From NCBI GenBank assembly GCA_963772225.1, contig CAVYWD010000001.1, forward strand, positions 682,001-746,000: a stretch of DNA of 64,000 nt, written 5' to 3'. A program made the translations under genes and the position numbers. Positions 1 through 9,665 of the stretch are shown one piece after another. A model generated the notes under the pieces. That model worked only from the letters and a program-made list of their open reading frames with translations. It was not told the DNA's origin and searched no databases. Origin of the DNA: CAVYWD01 sp963772225 (GTDB taxonomy: Bacteria > Myxococcota > Myxococcia > Myxococcales > UBA5297). Position 1 is the first letter of the stretch; each line of letters opens with the position of its first letter.

Positions 1-2
1 TC

Positions 3-1152
3 TCCCAGGGCCGGTCGCCGGTCGCCCTGGCCGCCATCGCCGAGGTGCGCCTGCCCACCGGCGCCGCCAACAGCTTCCTCGGCGAGCGCGGCGTGCTCCT
101 CGCGCCCCGCGCGGTCGCCGAGCGGCAGTTCTTCGGACGCCTGACCACGGCCTTGGAGCTCGGGTATGCCTACCGCACCGCGCCCGGGAGCTACCTGAAC
201 CTGTACGTCGGCGACGAGAATCGACGGCTCGCTCTCGGCGTCGTTCCTGGCTCCGGAGCGGTGGGTCAAGCTCTCCTGGCTCAAGCGATGGACGCTCTAC
301 GGAGAGCTGCTGCTGGCGACGCCCGCGCGGGCGCCGTTCACCGCGAGCGCCTCCGAGGCGCTCAAGACGCCGCTCGAGGCGCTGCTGGGCGTCCGGGCGG
401 GACTGCCGCGCGACCTGGAGCTGACCGTGGGCGCGGGCACCGGCATCGCGCTCCACTCCGGCTTTGGCCGCGAGTCGTTCCGGGTCTTCGCCGGCCTGAG
501 CTGGGTGCGAAGGGTCCACGACCGCGACGGCGACGGCGTGCCCGACGACGAGGACAAGTGCCCCGACGTCCCGGGCCCGGCGAGCAACGCGGGTTGCCCG
601 GAGGGCGAGCTCCCCGACCGCGACCACGACGGCATCCCGGACAAAGACGACCGCTGCCCCGACGACCCCGGGCCCAAAGAGCTGGAGGGCTGCCCCGACC
701 GCGACGGCGACGACGTCCCGGACATCGACGACAAGTGCCCCGACGAGCCCGGCCCTGCGGCGAACGACGGATGCCCCGTCATCGGCCAGCAGGTGGTCTT
801 CGAGAAGCACAAGCTGCGGCTGAAGGGCACGGTGACGTTCGAGTTCGGCAGCGCGACGCTGAAGAAGGAGTCGAGCGGGCTCCTCGACGAGGTGGTGGCG
901 GTGCTCAAGCAGCACGCCGAGGTCAAGCGCGTGCGCGTCGAGGGCCATACCGACAGCGTGGGAGGGGCGGAATTCAACCTCGACCTCTCCCGCCGCCGCG
1001 CGGCATCGGTGGCCCAGTACCTGGTGGCCCACGGCATCGAGGCCGGCCGGCTCATCCCCGAGGGCTTCGGGCTGACCAAGCCGCTCGTGCCCAACGCCAC
1101 CGCCGCGGGCCGCGCCAAGAACCGGCGTGTGGAGTTCACCATCCTCGAGTAG
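3..1152 (+). CDS. OmpA-family outer membrane protein, 5'-truncated by window edge, one +1 frameshift
   Basis: This is the C-terminal part of an outer-membrane/peptidoglycan-binding protein; the 5' end lies before the window. Translation is in one frame to about position 237 and continues in the next frame (SFLAPERW, WTLYGELLLA) to the stop, so one extra base lies at about 231-241. The first part looks like a beta-barrel domain. From about 520 to 780 there are three DxDxDG(V/I)PD calcium-binding type-3 repeats with paired cysteines, the flexible linker usual in this family. From about 830 there is an OmpA C-terminal peptidoglycan-binding domain with GHTDSVGG, SRRRA and NRRVEF motifs. About 382 residues are visible after correcting the shift. 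The barrel-linker-OmpA architecture is common in Myxococcota and suggests a cell-envelope anchor; the ligand is unknown. Confidence 0.88.
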
Positions 1153-1205
1153 TGAAAGCCGGGGCCCGCGGGCGCCAGAACCGCCGCGACGGCGCTTCGC
1201 GCCCG

Positions 1206-1805
1206 TCAGCGCAGGGCGCGAAGCGGGTGATGGTCGAGGACCCGGTCCTTGACGACCAGCGTCGTCACCGGCGCCTCGCACTCCTCCTGCAGGATGAGAT
1301 CGTGGCCCAGGCAGAGGCCCATCTGGACGACCAGATCGACCTTGCGCGCGTTGAGCAGGCGCGCCTGCGCCACCGGGTTGCAAATGGCGGCGAACTTCTC
1401 GGGGTGGGCCTTGGGAAGGCCGATCTTATCGTAATCGACTGCACCCACTCGGCAGCAGACGAGCTCCGCCTCCAAGCCCCCTTCTTCGAGGCGCCGCGCG
1501 AGCGCCTGTGCCTCTTTCTGGAGGGTCACGCAGTGGGCGATTCCGATGCGGCGAAATGCGCGTTCCTGCGCGAAGAACACCAGCTCCTCGACCCGGTTCC
1601 GCAGCCGCCGATCGGCCGCCATGGGAGCGGCATCGGCGGCGTGCATGACCGCCTGGCGCTCGTCGCTCCGGTAGCCGGAGGTGTCCTTGGCGAGGTCGGG
1701 CAGCGTCCGCGTGGGGCAGGACTTCGGCATGTGGGGCTCGTCGCCCTTGAAGCAGGCGGCGGTTGCGCACCATCGGCATCCATAGAGGTCTGAGTTCTGG
1801 GACAT
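1206..1805 (-). CDS. DUF1847-type cysteine-rich metal-binding protein
   Basis: A 199-residue protein starting with ATG. The N-terminus carries a cysteine cluster (CRWCATAAC, then CPTRT at about residue 30), followed by a helical segment and a C-terminal half with paired cysteines in ELVCCRVG and a CNPVAQA motif, then MGLCLGHD near the end. This cysteine distribution and the PVAQARLLN segment fit the DUF1847 family, small putative metal-binding proteins of unknown role found in anaerobes and deltaproteobacteria. No signal peptide is visible, so it is probably cytoplasmic. It lies on the opposite strand to the OmpA gene and in the same orientation as the lipoprotein gene upstream, about 75 bases away, so co-transcription is possible. 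The family assignment is from memory of the motif pattern. Confidence 0.72.
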   Translation of the reverse strand: MSQNSDLYGCRWCATAACFKGDEPHMPKSCPTRTLPDLAKDTSGYRSDERQAVMHAADAAPMAADRRLRNRVEELVFFAQERAFRRIGIAHCVTLQKEAQALARRLEEGGLEAELVCCRVGAVDYDKIGLPKAHPEKFAAICNPVAQARLLNARKVDLVVQMGLCLGHDLILQEECEAPVTTLVVKDRVLDHHPLRALR

Positions 1806-1880
1806 CGATGGGGAAGAGCCCGCGAGCCGGGCGACGGGTTCAGCGCCGGCAGGCAGGCGCTCGCGGCCCGTTCAGCCCGT

Positions 1881-3212
1881 TCAGCCCGCGCAGACGAGCT
1901 TGACGTCGACGGCGTCGCCGTTCTGGAGAAGGCAATCGCCCTCGAGCGTGATGGACCCCTTGCGGCTCTCGGTGGGCGGATCGAACTCGAACCCGGTCCC
2001 GTAGGCGCAGCGCACCGTCTGCCCGCTCGCTCGGGTGATCTCGACCACGAGCAAGTGGCCGTCGGAGGGGCTGTTGTCCAGCGTGAGCCGCTGGGGGGAC
2101 GAGACCAGCTGGGCGATGCTCGCGAGCGCCGGCCCATAATCGCTGGCGCAGATGGACTCGATGAGCGCGTGCTCGGGGCCCATGAGGTCCACCGCCTGCT
2201 TATAGCGGGTGGCCACGCCGTACGCCTCGTCGCCGTTGCCGGTGCACCGCGCGGGCGTGAGCGACGCGTCGACCGCGCCGATGACCGCCAGGAAGACCTC
2301 GCGCTTGCGCCCGGTGCCGTCGTCGAGATTCTGGAAGAAGCTGACCAGCTGCGAGACCGGCTCCAGGAGGGCCCGCCCGGCGGGCGTCTCGCAGGCGTTC
2401 GCCGTGCAGCTTCGGCGGGTGAAGGTCTCGTCCGCGTAGAGGCAGTAGTTTCCCTCGCCGCCGCAGTTGGCGTCGGTCGTGCACCACGGCCCGCACGCCC
2501 CCTCGACCGCCAGCGCGGTGCCGGTCGGATCCGAGCAGTCGTCCTCGTCCGAGACGACAATCACCAGCAGGCGCGAGGCCTTCCGCAAGAAGCCCGCGTT
2601 GCCCGGGAGCGCCGATGGGGTGCTGGCCGGCGGGACCAGCGGCTCGCTCACCAGCGGCTCCGACAGCGCCAGCTTCGCCGCGAGCAGCCCCATCTCTTCG
2701 CCCGAGCCGAAGGTGCCCTGGGTGACGAGGAGGCCGGCCTGCGCCACCAGGTCGGCGTTGGAGAGCTCGGTCGAGCGCAGGATCTTCGGAGGGCTGCTCG
2801 CGAGCACGTCGCCGGTGTCGGCGTTCTTGGCAAACTGAAGGCGCCCGCTCTCGGCGGGGTAGGTCGTCAGCGACGTTGCGCCGCCGTTGCAGGGCTGGAA
2901 GTTCTGAGTGATGCCGGTGGTGACGACGCCGATCTGGAAGTCGTTCTTGACCGGGCCCGAGGTGAGCGTCTCGACGAACGTGCGCAGCTGGGCCACGACC
3001 TTGGCCTGTTTTTGGCGCAGCGAGCCGGAGTTGTCGATGACGAAGAGGATGTCGGTGGAGACCGACGGGGGCAGGCCCAGGCCCTGCTCGCAGGAGGTGA
3101 TGGCCCCGTCCGGCGCGCCGCCGCAATGGCAGGAGGCGGCCGACAGGCCGACCCCCAGTGCGATGAAGACCAGGGCGCAGCGGGGCGCAGCGCAAGCGCG
3201 ATTTGCTGGTGA
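1881..3212 (-). CDS. von Willebrand factor type A domain lipoprotein
   Basis: I chose the GTG at 3212 because a GGAGG box lies 6 bases upstream and the resulting N-terminus is a lipoprotein signal peptide with lipobox LSAASC (Cys29). The protein is 443 residues. Right after the lipid anchor comes a von Willebrand A domain with the metal-ion-dependent adhesion site DxSxS (Asp61, Ser63, Ser65 in FVIDNSGSL), followed by a hydrophobic-strand/helix pattern and a later VSDEDDCSD stretch. Several cysteine pairs in the middle (near TTDANCGGEGNYC) suggest disulfides, as expected outside the cytoplasm. Proteins of this layout are frequent in myxobacterial genomes and are thought to bind proteins or metal ions at the surface; no partner is evident here. 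An in-frame ATG at 3320 would bury the signal peptide and is less likely. Confidence 0.8.
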   Translation of the reverse strand, partial: SPANRACAAPRCALVFIALGVGLSAASCHCGGAPDGAITSCEQGLGLPPSVSTDILFVIDNSGSLRQKQAKVVAQLRTFVETLTSGPVKNDFQIGVVTTGITQNFQPCNGGATSLTTYPAESGRLQFAKNADTGDVLASSPPKILRSTELSNADLVAQAGLLVTQGTFGSGEEMGLLAAKLALSEPLVSEPLVPPASTPSALPGNAGFLRKASRLLVIVVSDEDDCSDPTGTALAVEGACGPWCTTDANCGGEGNYCLYADETFTRRSCTANACETPAGRALLEPVSQLVSFFQNLDDGTGRKREVFLAVIGAVDASLTPARCTGNGDEAYGVATRYKQAVDLMGPEHALIESICASDYGPALASIAQLVSSPQRLTLDNSPSDGHLLVVEITRASGQTVRCAYGTGFEFDPPTESRKGSITLEGDCLLQNGDAVDVKLVCAG

Positions 3213-3349
3213 CACGAAAGCCTCCGGGGTCTCGCGGACGGCGATGGCCCAGAAGCCTCGCCGGCGCGCGCTCCATCCTGCCCGAGGAGGGCGCTGGTCC
3301 GAAAGTTTCTTCTCTCCCAAGATGTGAGGCGCCCCTGGCGACTTCTCCG

Positions 3350-4480
3350 ATGCTCCCCTTCGCCCTCGAAGCCTCGTTGGCCTGGCTGCTCGCGCTCCAG
3401 GCGTTCACTCTCCGCTTCGGGCTCATCGGCGCCTGCCTGCTTCCGCGCCGGAGCCCGCGCTGGCTATGGCTGCCCTTGGCCCTGGCCAGCGCTGCGCTGG
3501 GCGCGCTCTCGGCGCGGGCGCCGGGCGGGCACTGGGCGCTCGGGCTCGCGCTCGGCCCCCTGGCCGCCGCTGCGAGCCTTTGCCTGCGCGCGCTCGCGCC
3601 GCTTGGGCCGGACACGCCGTTCCTGCCGGGCGCCCAGGACCCCCGCCCGTCGCGCTGGGAGCCCCGCGAGCTGGAGGTCCCCGGCGAAGTCGACGCCCGC
3701 GCGCTGCTCCTCGAGCCCACCGCGCCGCCGGCCGCGTCCCGCGGCGCCCTCATCGTCTTCAGCCACGGCGGCGGCAACGACCGGCTCTACGGCCTGTGGG
3801 AGCTCTTCCCTCTTCTGCTCGAGCGCGGCCACGCCATCCTGACCGCGAACCTGGCCGGCCACGGCCGCGGCGGCCGCGACCTCTTCACGCTCGAGGCCGC
3901 GAGGAGCCGGCTCGACGCCCTGGTCCGCGCCGCCGACGAGCGCGCGCGAGGCCGGCCGGTCGTCCTCATGGGGCACAGCATGGGCGGCTCCCTGGCCCTG
4001 GACGCCCTGGCGCGCGGCGTGCCCATGGCCGGGCTCGTGAGCATCTGTGCGCCCATGTCGCTCGCCATTAGCCTAGGCGTGGCGCTCGAGGCGCAGGCGT
4101 TCCTGCACCGGCCCATCTACCGCGCCCTGCGCCACGGCAACCTCGCCGAGCTCGTGCCCGCCATGGGCTCGTTCAAGCGCGAGAGCACGCCCGTGCGCGT
4201 GCCGGGCGGGGGCAGCTACATCGAGGCCTTCACCTCGCTCCTCGCGCGCGCCGACCTCCCGGCGCGCCTGCGCGCGCGGCCCGCTCCAAAGACGCCGGTG
4301 CTGGTGGTTCACGGCACGGCGGACCACATCGTGCCGCCCGTGAACGCTCACAAAGTGCTCGAGGCCTTGGGCAGCGCGGCGGCGCCGCTCCTCGCCGCCG
4401 AGCGCAATCACCTGGACATCCTGTTCGATACAGCGGTCGTGGGGGCGATCGCCGATTTCGTCGATGAACGGGCGCGGTGA
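3350..4480 (+). CDS. Membrane-anchored alpha/beta hydrolase
   Basis: A 376-residue protein. The first 100 residues hold three hydrophobic segments (the first around WLLALQAFTLRFGLIGACLL), so the enzyme is probably anchored in the inner membrane. The rest is an alpha/beta hydrolase domain: oxyanion-type HGGGN motif, the nucleophile elbow GHSMGGS, and a C-terminal segment VLVVHGTADHIVPP that supplies the acid, with a late His (ERNHLDIL). Serine, aspartate and histidine candidates are thus all present. The substrate cannot be read from the sequence; lysophospholipase- or ester-type activity is plausible. The ATG at 3350 is preferred over longer in-frame starts because the upstream residues look non-coding and overlap the divergent lipoprotein gene. 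Confidence 0.8.
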   Translation: MLPFALEASLAWLLALQAFTLRFGLIGACLLPRRSPRWLWLPLALASAALGALSARAPGGHWALGLALGPLAAAASLCLRALAPLGPDTPFLPGAQDPRPSRWEPRELEVPGEVDARALLLEPTAPPAASRGALIVFSHGGGNDRLYGLWELFPLLLERGHAILTANLAGHGRGGRDLFTLEAARSRLDALVRAADERARGRPVVLMGHSMGGSLALDALARGVPMAGLVSICAPMSLAISLGVALEAQAFLHRPIYRALRHGNLAELVPAMGSFKRESTPVRVPGGGSYIEAFTSLLARADLPARLRARPAPKTPVLVVHGTADHIVPPVNAHKVLEALGSAAAPLLAAERNHLDILFDTAVVGAIADFVDERAR

Positions 4481-4583
4481 ACGCGTCGCCCCTGCTCCAG
4501 GACATCGCCGTTGCCGGGCCCATCGGAGATGGAAGCGGCGCGCTCTGCGACCTCGACGTCGTGCGACCGGCAACCTTCAAAGC

Positions 4584-7500
4584 TTACTTTGCAGGTCGCA
4601 GCTGCTCGATCTGACCGCGGTAGGGCTGAGCCCACTCAGGCAGATTCTTCAGCATTGCGTTTCTATCCGACTCAGACCCCTCGCCGTACCGATTGGCCCA
4701 TTTGATGGCTTCTTCGATCTTGTTGGCCTCCTTGTTCAGGCGCTGTTCAGCCTCCAGCGGAAGAGTTCTCCACTCAGCCATATTTCGCAGCTTGGGCGCC
4801 ATCTCTGCCCCCTTGCTCATATGGAGCGTGCCGGCGGCGATACTCTGAGGCGTTGAGCCCCCCTTTACCTGCTCGCCGATGATCGCCAGAGCGACGCTTC
4901 CATCTCCGAATCGCGCGCCTGGCTTGTTGAGCTCATTCATCATCTTTTGAGCGTATTCAAGCTGCACTCTCACCTGTGGCGCGACCTCCGTATGAACGGG
5001 AGCCAGCAGGGCCTCGGGGCGTGCTTCTCGGAATGGATTCTCAGTGCCCCCAAAGCCCGGCTCGCTCAGGCGCGCCTTCGTGTTCAGCTCGACATTGAGG
5101 CGATTGATTTCCTTGTCCAGCGCACCGCGCTCTTTCCACGAGAGGTTCGGCTTCTTCTTGGCATTCTCGAGGTCTTGCAGCCGACTCTTCGCGCGATCAA
5201 TTGGCTCGAAAACAGCATTCGGGAACGGTGACGATGGGCTCTTCACTGGATTCTTGAGGAGCAGCTCTCCTTTCGCATCGGTCGGAATGACGCGGCCCTT
5301 GCCCTCCTCGAAGCGAAACCAATCCCCGCCTTCAGCACCAGGAACCCGATCGACCTCGACGATCGATCCATCCAGCTTCCCTGGCTGCTTCACCTCGACC
5401 CAGTGTTTGCCCGCATGTGCCGCCTTCTCCGCGCCCTCGCCGGCCTCCTTATCCATCGCCGCCACGAACCCGCGGCTCCCCTCGAGCGAGGTGATCTGCG
5501 CCTCGTGCTGGGCGAGCTGCCGATTGATGCTCTTGATCTCCTTGTCCACCTCGGCCCGCGCCTGCACCGTCTCCGCGTCCACCTTGGGACCCATGGTGCG
5601 GATGCGCTCGTCGATGCCCTGCTTCATTGTCTCCAAGTCGCCGCGGATGCCCGTCAGCTTCTTCACCTCGAGCTGCGACTCGAAGCCCTGGGAGCCGTAG
5701 CCCGGGCGCCCCCGGATGGCCTGGTTCGCGCGGTCTCGAAGCTGCCGGATTTGGCCCAGCGGCCCCTCGTATTTCTGGAGCGTGCGCGCGGTCTCCATGT
5801 GCGCCGCAATGTGCTCGGCGGTCGCCGTGGGCCCGGCCTCGATGCGCACCCGCCCAGCGTCGTAGCGCACCAGCGTGGTGTTCCCGTGGAGCTCGGGGTT
5901 GCGGAAGACCGGCACCTCGCGCGGCTGCGCCAGCTTCGAGACCCCGGCGCCGGCGACGTGGAGCGCGCCCCCCGTGACTCCGCCCGTCACGGCCCCCACC
6001 GACCCGTCGCTCATCGCGCGTCCGCCGACGCGCCGAAGCCCCTCCAACCCGCCGTTGCGCCAGGTGTCCTCGTCCATGGCCTGGGCCACGGCCCCCGAGG
6101 CCGCCCCGCTCACCGCGCCCATCTTCGCCCCTTCGGCGGCGGCCTGGCCGACCTTCGCGAGCGTGCTCTTGGCGGCCTGCTCGACCGCCGCGGCGCCTTG
6201 GAGGCCCTTGCCCAGCGGGATGACGGAGGTCGCTCCCTCGACGACGCCCGTCGCGCCCTCGCGGAGGAACTCCTCCTTCCCCATCGTGCTGCCCTTGAAG
6301 CCGTATTGAACCGCGACGCGGGTGCTCGCCCCGAGGGCCGCGTAGCCCGCGACCGCCAGCGGCGTCGCCGCGCCGCCCGTGCAGACCACGGCCGTCGTCG
6401 TCACGACGGTCACCGCCGCGGTGGTCGCCATGTCCGCGACCGCGTCCTTCGACTCTTGAACCGACTTCACGTCGGCGCCGGCGAAGCCCGCCTTGCGCAT
6501 CGCGGTCGCTTTGTCGCCGGCGTCGAGCGCCGTCTGAGCCTCGTTCAGGTCGCGCTTCAGCCGCGCGGAGTCCGACTCGCCGCCGCCCCGCCCCCAGCTC
6601 TGCACGGCATCGACGACGCCCGAGCCAAAGCTGTTCGCCTCGAATTTTTGCGCCTCCTTCAGCCGATTGATCTTCTGCTGGGCCGCGTCCGGCGCCTTCG
6701 AATCGATCGCCCCCTTGTCGTACATCTGGTTGACGATCTCAAACTGATTGCGCCCCGAGGTATTTGACTCGAGATCCGCGCGGAGGTCTCTTTTGTAGAG
6801 GTTCTGGTAGGCCACGGTTATCTGGTCGATCTGCTTCTTGGACTTGTCGCCCAGCACCTCGCGCAGCTCGGCCTTGTCGGAGGACACCATGCTGTCCATG
6901 GCGTGATTCAGCCGCTGCGCAGCAGCCTTGGCCTGTCCCGCCTCGTCCTTCTCGCCCGGCGGATTGAGGTAGCCGAGCCCGACCTCTGCGTCGGAGCCGC
7001 CCCAACCGCGCACCGTGCCCTCCAAGGATTTCCCATTCGTCTGCTTCTGAAACGCCTCCTTCAAAGCAGAAAGCTCTTCTGGCTTGGTGTTCTTGAGGAC
7101 CCCCAGGATGGACTGCTTGTCCGTGCCCGTCCATCCGTGCGTCGCGCGGTCGATCTGCGCGGCCTTCGCCCCGGTCGAATCCTTCTCCAAAATCGCCTTG
7201 GCTTGGTTGAAGTCCTCGTTTCCCAACCTCCCCTTCATATCGTCCATCAATTTCGAGTCGCTCAGCAGCATCTTCTTCTGGTCGTCCGGCAGCTTCTCCA
7301 GCCCTTCGAAGACCTTCTGGCTGTCGGCGCCCCAGAAGCCCCTGAGCGAGCTGCTCATCTGCGCGCGCGCGGCGGACGCCTCGAGCTTCGACACGTCCTC
7401 CTTCTCCGCGGTGGTCGTGGCAAGTAAGTTCTTCAGCTGCGATTTCTGGGATGGGTCGAGGTGCGGGCCGAGCGCCCTCTGCATGAACTCCTCGGGCGAC

Positions 7501-8090
7501 GAGCCGCGGGCGCGAGGGAAGTCCTTCGCGTACGCCTCTTGGAAGTCCCGCGCGATGGCCGCCCGCTGCTTTGGGTCGGCGTCCCGAAGCTTATTGAGAA
7601 TGGCGTCGTGATCGCCGAAGAGCCCGGTCTGCCGATAGATGTCCGCGGCACCCGCCCTGGCCTTGTCGCCGGACATCAAGCTCTTGGCGTGGACCAGGTC
7701 ATCGCCGGTCAGCTTCTTGCCAATCAGCTCGTCCAGGTCGGTGTGATAGTGCTCTTTGAAATCCTTTCGAATGAGGTCGACGTCGGCGGGCGAGCGCCCC
7801 TTGAGGGTATTGAAGATGGCGTCCTTGTCGGCTCCGATGCCGGTGTTGCCCAGCATCGCCCGGTACAGCTCGTTGGAGTCCTCCGAGACCCGCTCGCGGG
7901 TGTAGCCGGACGTCGGGCTTCGGTCGTCGCGAGTCTCGGGGGCGGCCTTGAAGCTGCTTTCCGCGTAGGAGCTCGCGGGCGCCGCGCCCTCGTCCGCGCC
8001 GGGTTGCTTCGGAGGCTGGGAGACGGGCAACGGCTGCAGGTAAGGCTCGGCTCGGTCGCGTGCGTCAATGGGGCCGCTGATCATCGTCAT
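4584..8090 (-). CDS. Large annexin-repeat protein with glycine/alanine-rich hydrophobic core
   Basis: An 1168-residue protein without an N-terminal signal peptide. Residues 1-70 are a low-complexity Pro/Ala/Ser leader. Residues about 75-460 hold five units of annexin type: unit 1 (75-140) has GIGADKDAIFNTL and an acidic LTGDD about 40 residues on; unit 2 is 151-222; unit 3 is 246-302; unit 4 (312-375) has GWTGTDKQSILGVL, close to the annexin GTD calcium loop; unit 5 (391-458) keeps QITVAYQNLYKRDLRADL but lacks GTD. Residues 553-600 and about 612-715 are Gly/Ala-rich and hydrophobic, as in membrane-inserting or scaffold segments. The rest is charged and helical, with possible coiled coil at about 840-870 and 965-1005. 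Annexin units bind acidic phospholipids with calcium in eukaryotes; bacterial members are poorly characterised. The combination suggests a secreted or membrane-acting protein; the function is unknown. Confidence 0.75.
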   Translation of the reverse strand: MTMISGPIDARDRAEPYLQPLPVSQPPKQPGADEGAAPASSYAESSFKAAPETRDDRSPTSGYTRERVSEDSNELYRAMLGNTGIGADKDAIFNTLKGRSPADVDLIRKDFKEHYHTDLDELIGKKLTGDDLVHAKSLMSGDKARAGAADIYRQTGLFGDHDAILNKLRDADPKQRAAIARDFQEAYAKDFPRARGSSPEEFMQRALGPHLDPSQKSQLKNLLATTTAEKEDVSKLEASAARAQMSSSLRGFWGADSQKVFEGLEKLPDDQKKMLLSDSKLMDDMKGRLGNEDFNQAKAILEKDSTGAKAAQIDRATHGWTGTDKQSILGVLKNTKPEELSALKEAFQKQTNGKSLEGTVRGWGGSDAEVGLGYLNPPGEKDEAGQAKAAAQRLNHAMDSMVSSDKAELREVLGDKSKKQIDQITVAYQNLYKRDLRADLESNTSGRNQFEIVNQMYDKGAIDSKAPDAAQQKINRLKEAQKFEANSFGSGVVDAVQSWGRGGGESDSARLKRDLNEAQTALDAGDKATAMRKAGFAGADVKSVQESKDAVADMATTAAVTVVTTTAVVCTGGAATPLAVAGYAALGASTRVAVQYGFKGSTMGKEEFLREGATGVVEGATSVIPLGKGLQGAAAVEQAAKSTLAKVGQAAAEGAKMGAVSGAASGAVAQAMDEDTWRNGGLEGLRRVGGRAMSDGSVGAVTGGVTGGALHVAGAGVSKLAQPREVPVFRNPELHGNTTLVRYDAGRVRIEAGPTATAEHIAAHMETARTLQKYEGPLGQIRQLRDRANQAIRGRPGYGSQGFESQLEVKKLTGIRGDLETMKQGIDERIRTMGPKVDAETVQARAEVDKEIKSINRQLAQHEAQITSLEGSRGFVAAMDKEAGEGAEKAAHAGKHWVEVKQPGKLDGSIVEVDRVPGAEGGDWFRFEEGKGRVIPTDAKGELLLKNPVKSPSSPFPNAVFEPIDRAKSRLQDLENAKKKPNLSWKERGALDKEINRLNVELNTKARLSEPGFGGTENPFREARPEALLAPVHTEVAPQVRVQLEYAQKMMNELNKPGARFGDGSVALAIIGEQVKGGSTPQSIAAGTLHMSKGAEMAPKLRNMAEWRTLPLEAEQRLNKEANKIEEAIKWANRYGEGSESDRNAMLKNLPEWAQPYRGQIEQLRPAK

Positions 8091-8259
8091 CGAACGTCTC
8101 CCGTGAGACTGCCTTTGGAGTGATGCCGACGTTGGCGGACAAACGCCGCGCGAGCCCGGCGCCCCGATTCCGAGGCAACAGGAGAATTATCGAGGTGGGC
8201 TCGGCCGAAGTTGCTCGGAGGCGGAGCCGTCAGGCCGCCGCCGGGCGATACTCTCGCGC

Positions 8260-9066
8260 TCAGGGCGACTTCTCCTCCAGCTCCATCCGCATTTCGGAGA
8301 CGATGCGCATGCGCCGCAGGGGCTCGCCGGGCTCGGTCGAGAAATCCTCCTGCACCCGGGTCTCCGACGCGCTGCGCAGCGGCCAGATTCGGTCGAGACC
8401 GAAGACAGCCTCCCCCTTCGTCTCGGCGCGAACCTCCATCCGCTCGCCGCGAGCGCCCGGCGTCCGGTACTCGGGTGGCAGCGGCCGGTCGCGAGAGGTC
8501 TGCTGCGCGAGGAACCTCGTCGCGACGCGGCTCCCGTCGAAGGAAACGAGCTCGAACGCGGCTCTGCCCTTCACGTCCTGGGCACCGACGAACTCCTCCC
8601 ACTGGGCGCCCGGACCGATGGGCTCGACGGGGAAAGGGGCCTTGGCGAAGCGGAGCGCGGCGGCCACGTCGAGCAGCTCCTTTCGGCGCTCAGGCGGCAG
8701 CGCCTTTGGCAGCTCCAGGTCGAGCGAATTGCCACGCGGTCCGGCCCGCCCTGCGCCGGAAAGGCCATTCAGGAACGAGAGCCGGGAGGCCAGCTCGTCC
8801 ACGATGGCTTGAGGAGTGCCGGGCTGGACCAGGAGATCAGCCGAGTCGATGGAGAACTCGTAGTGCGCGTCGCCCTCAGCCGAGATGAATCGGACGCGGC
8901 TCGCGAAGGTGATGCGCGTCGCCGGCACGGGAGGGCTGCGCCGGGGGCCCGCGCCGGAATCGACGCTGACGCGAGAGGAGAAGACCGCCGTGACGATTTG
9001 CTTGGCCCCAGAGACAACGCGGGGGATCAGCGATCGGCGAGGCTCGCCCCCCTGAGCGACGATCAT
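8260..9066 (-). CDS. Hypothetical protein
   Basis: A 268-residue reading frame with the strong GC-rich third-position pattern of its neighbours. I do not recognise a family with certainty. The body alternates beta-strand-like segments (TRITFASRVRFISAEG, AAFELVSFDGSRVATRF, RMEVRAETKGEAVFGLD) and ends MRIVSEMRMELEEKSP, which is reminiscent of exported proteins of the DUF6263 type; that is a weak impression only. No clear signal peptide is visible from the ATG at 9066, so either the true start differs or the protein is cytoplasmic. It lies 170 bases upstream of the annexin-repeat gene on the same strand and could share its transcript. Confidence 0.5.
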   Translation of the reverse strand: MIVAQGGEPRRSLIPRVVSGAKQIVTAVFSSRVSVDSGAGPRRSPPVPATRITFASRVRFISAEGDAHYEFSIDSADLLVQPGTPQAIVDELASRLSFLNGLSGAGRAGPRGNSLDLELPKALPPERRKELLDVAAALRFAKAPFPVEPIGPGAQWEEFVGAQDVKGRAAFELVSFDGSRVATRFLAQQTSRDRPLPPEYRTPGARGERMEVRAETKGEAVFGLDRIWPLRSASETRVQEDFSTEPGEPLRRMRIVSEMRMELEEKSP

Positions 9067-9665
9067 AATCGAACCCCACCGCCCGACTTCGGCCTATGCC
9101 AAAGGACCCGCGCTCCAAAACGATCCATCAGGATGGCTTCGCTCTTTTCGTTTCCAGAGACATCGAGCCTCGCACGGCACCTCGGGCCGTCGCAAGCGGC
9201 AATGGCAGCCTTGGGCTCGCGGCAGGCCGCGGTCGCGCGAGCCGCGCCGAAATTGCCAAGGCGAGCGCCCCGGCCACGAGCCCCGCAATTCGGGCGTTCC
9301 AAGGGCGGCGCTTCGCCGGTTCGCCGGCGCGCGCGGCCCCTCGGCGCGCTCCGCTCGGGCAGGGACGCGCGAAGGCTGCTCGCGCCTGTTTCGCCGCCGA
9401 CACTGCCTGCTTCGCGCGTTTCGGCAAGGGTGCGGCCCGCCGGCGAGCGGAAGGCGCGCGGAGGGGCGCACCGACCCACCGGAAGCCGGAAGGCTTTCAG
9501 CGGTGCGCCCTCCTCGGCGGCGCGGCCCTCGCGCGGCGAAGGCAGGTGCGGAACCGGAGCCCTGCGCCGGGCCCCTCTGGACTTCAGCGGCTCGCCCATG
9601 GGATGAGCCAAGGCGGACGCGCCCGCTGGAAGCGGGCCAGCCTGCTCAGCGGTTGTAAAGACCCC
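9067..9665. other. 599-base gap with no convincing gene
   Basis: This GC-rich stretch separates the hypothetical gene from serine dehydratase. The frame of the dehydratase stays open far upstream, but the translation before position 9666 is arginine/alanine-rich and lacks any domain. A minus-strand frame at 9128-9427 encodes 99 basic residues with one hydrophobic stretch; I judge it too weak to call. The region probably holds the divergent promoters, but no clear -35/-10 pair stands out. Confidence 0.5.

Noticed and set aside
9128..9427. Minus-strand 99-residue basic protein with one hydrophobic stretch
   Set aside because: No ribosome site or recognised family; composition fits antisense open frames of GC-rich DNA.
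9096..9665. N-terminal extension of serine dehydratase by about 190 residues
   Set aside because: The frame is open, but the translation is Arg/Ala-rich without a domain, and the family N-terminus (IGAGPSSSHT) begins just after the ATG at 9666.
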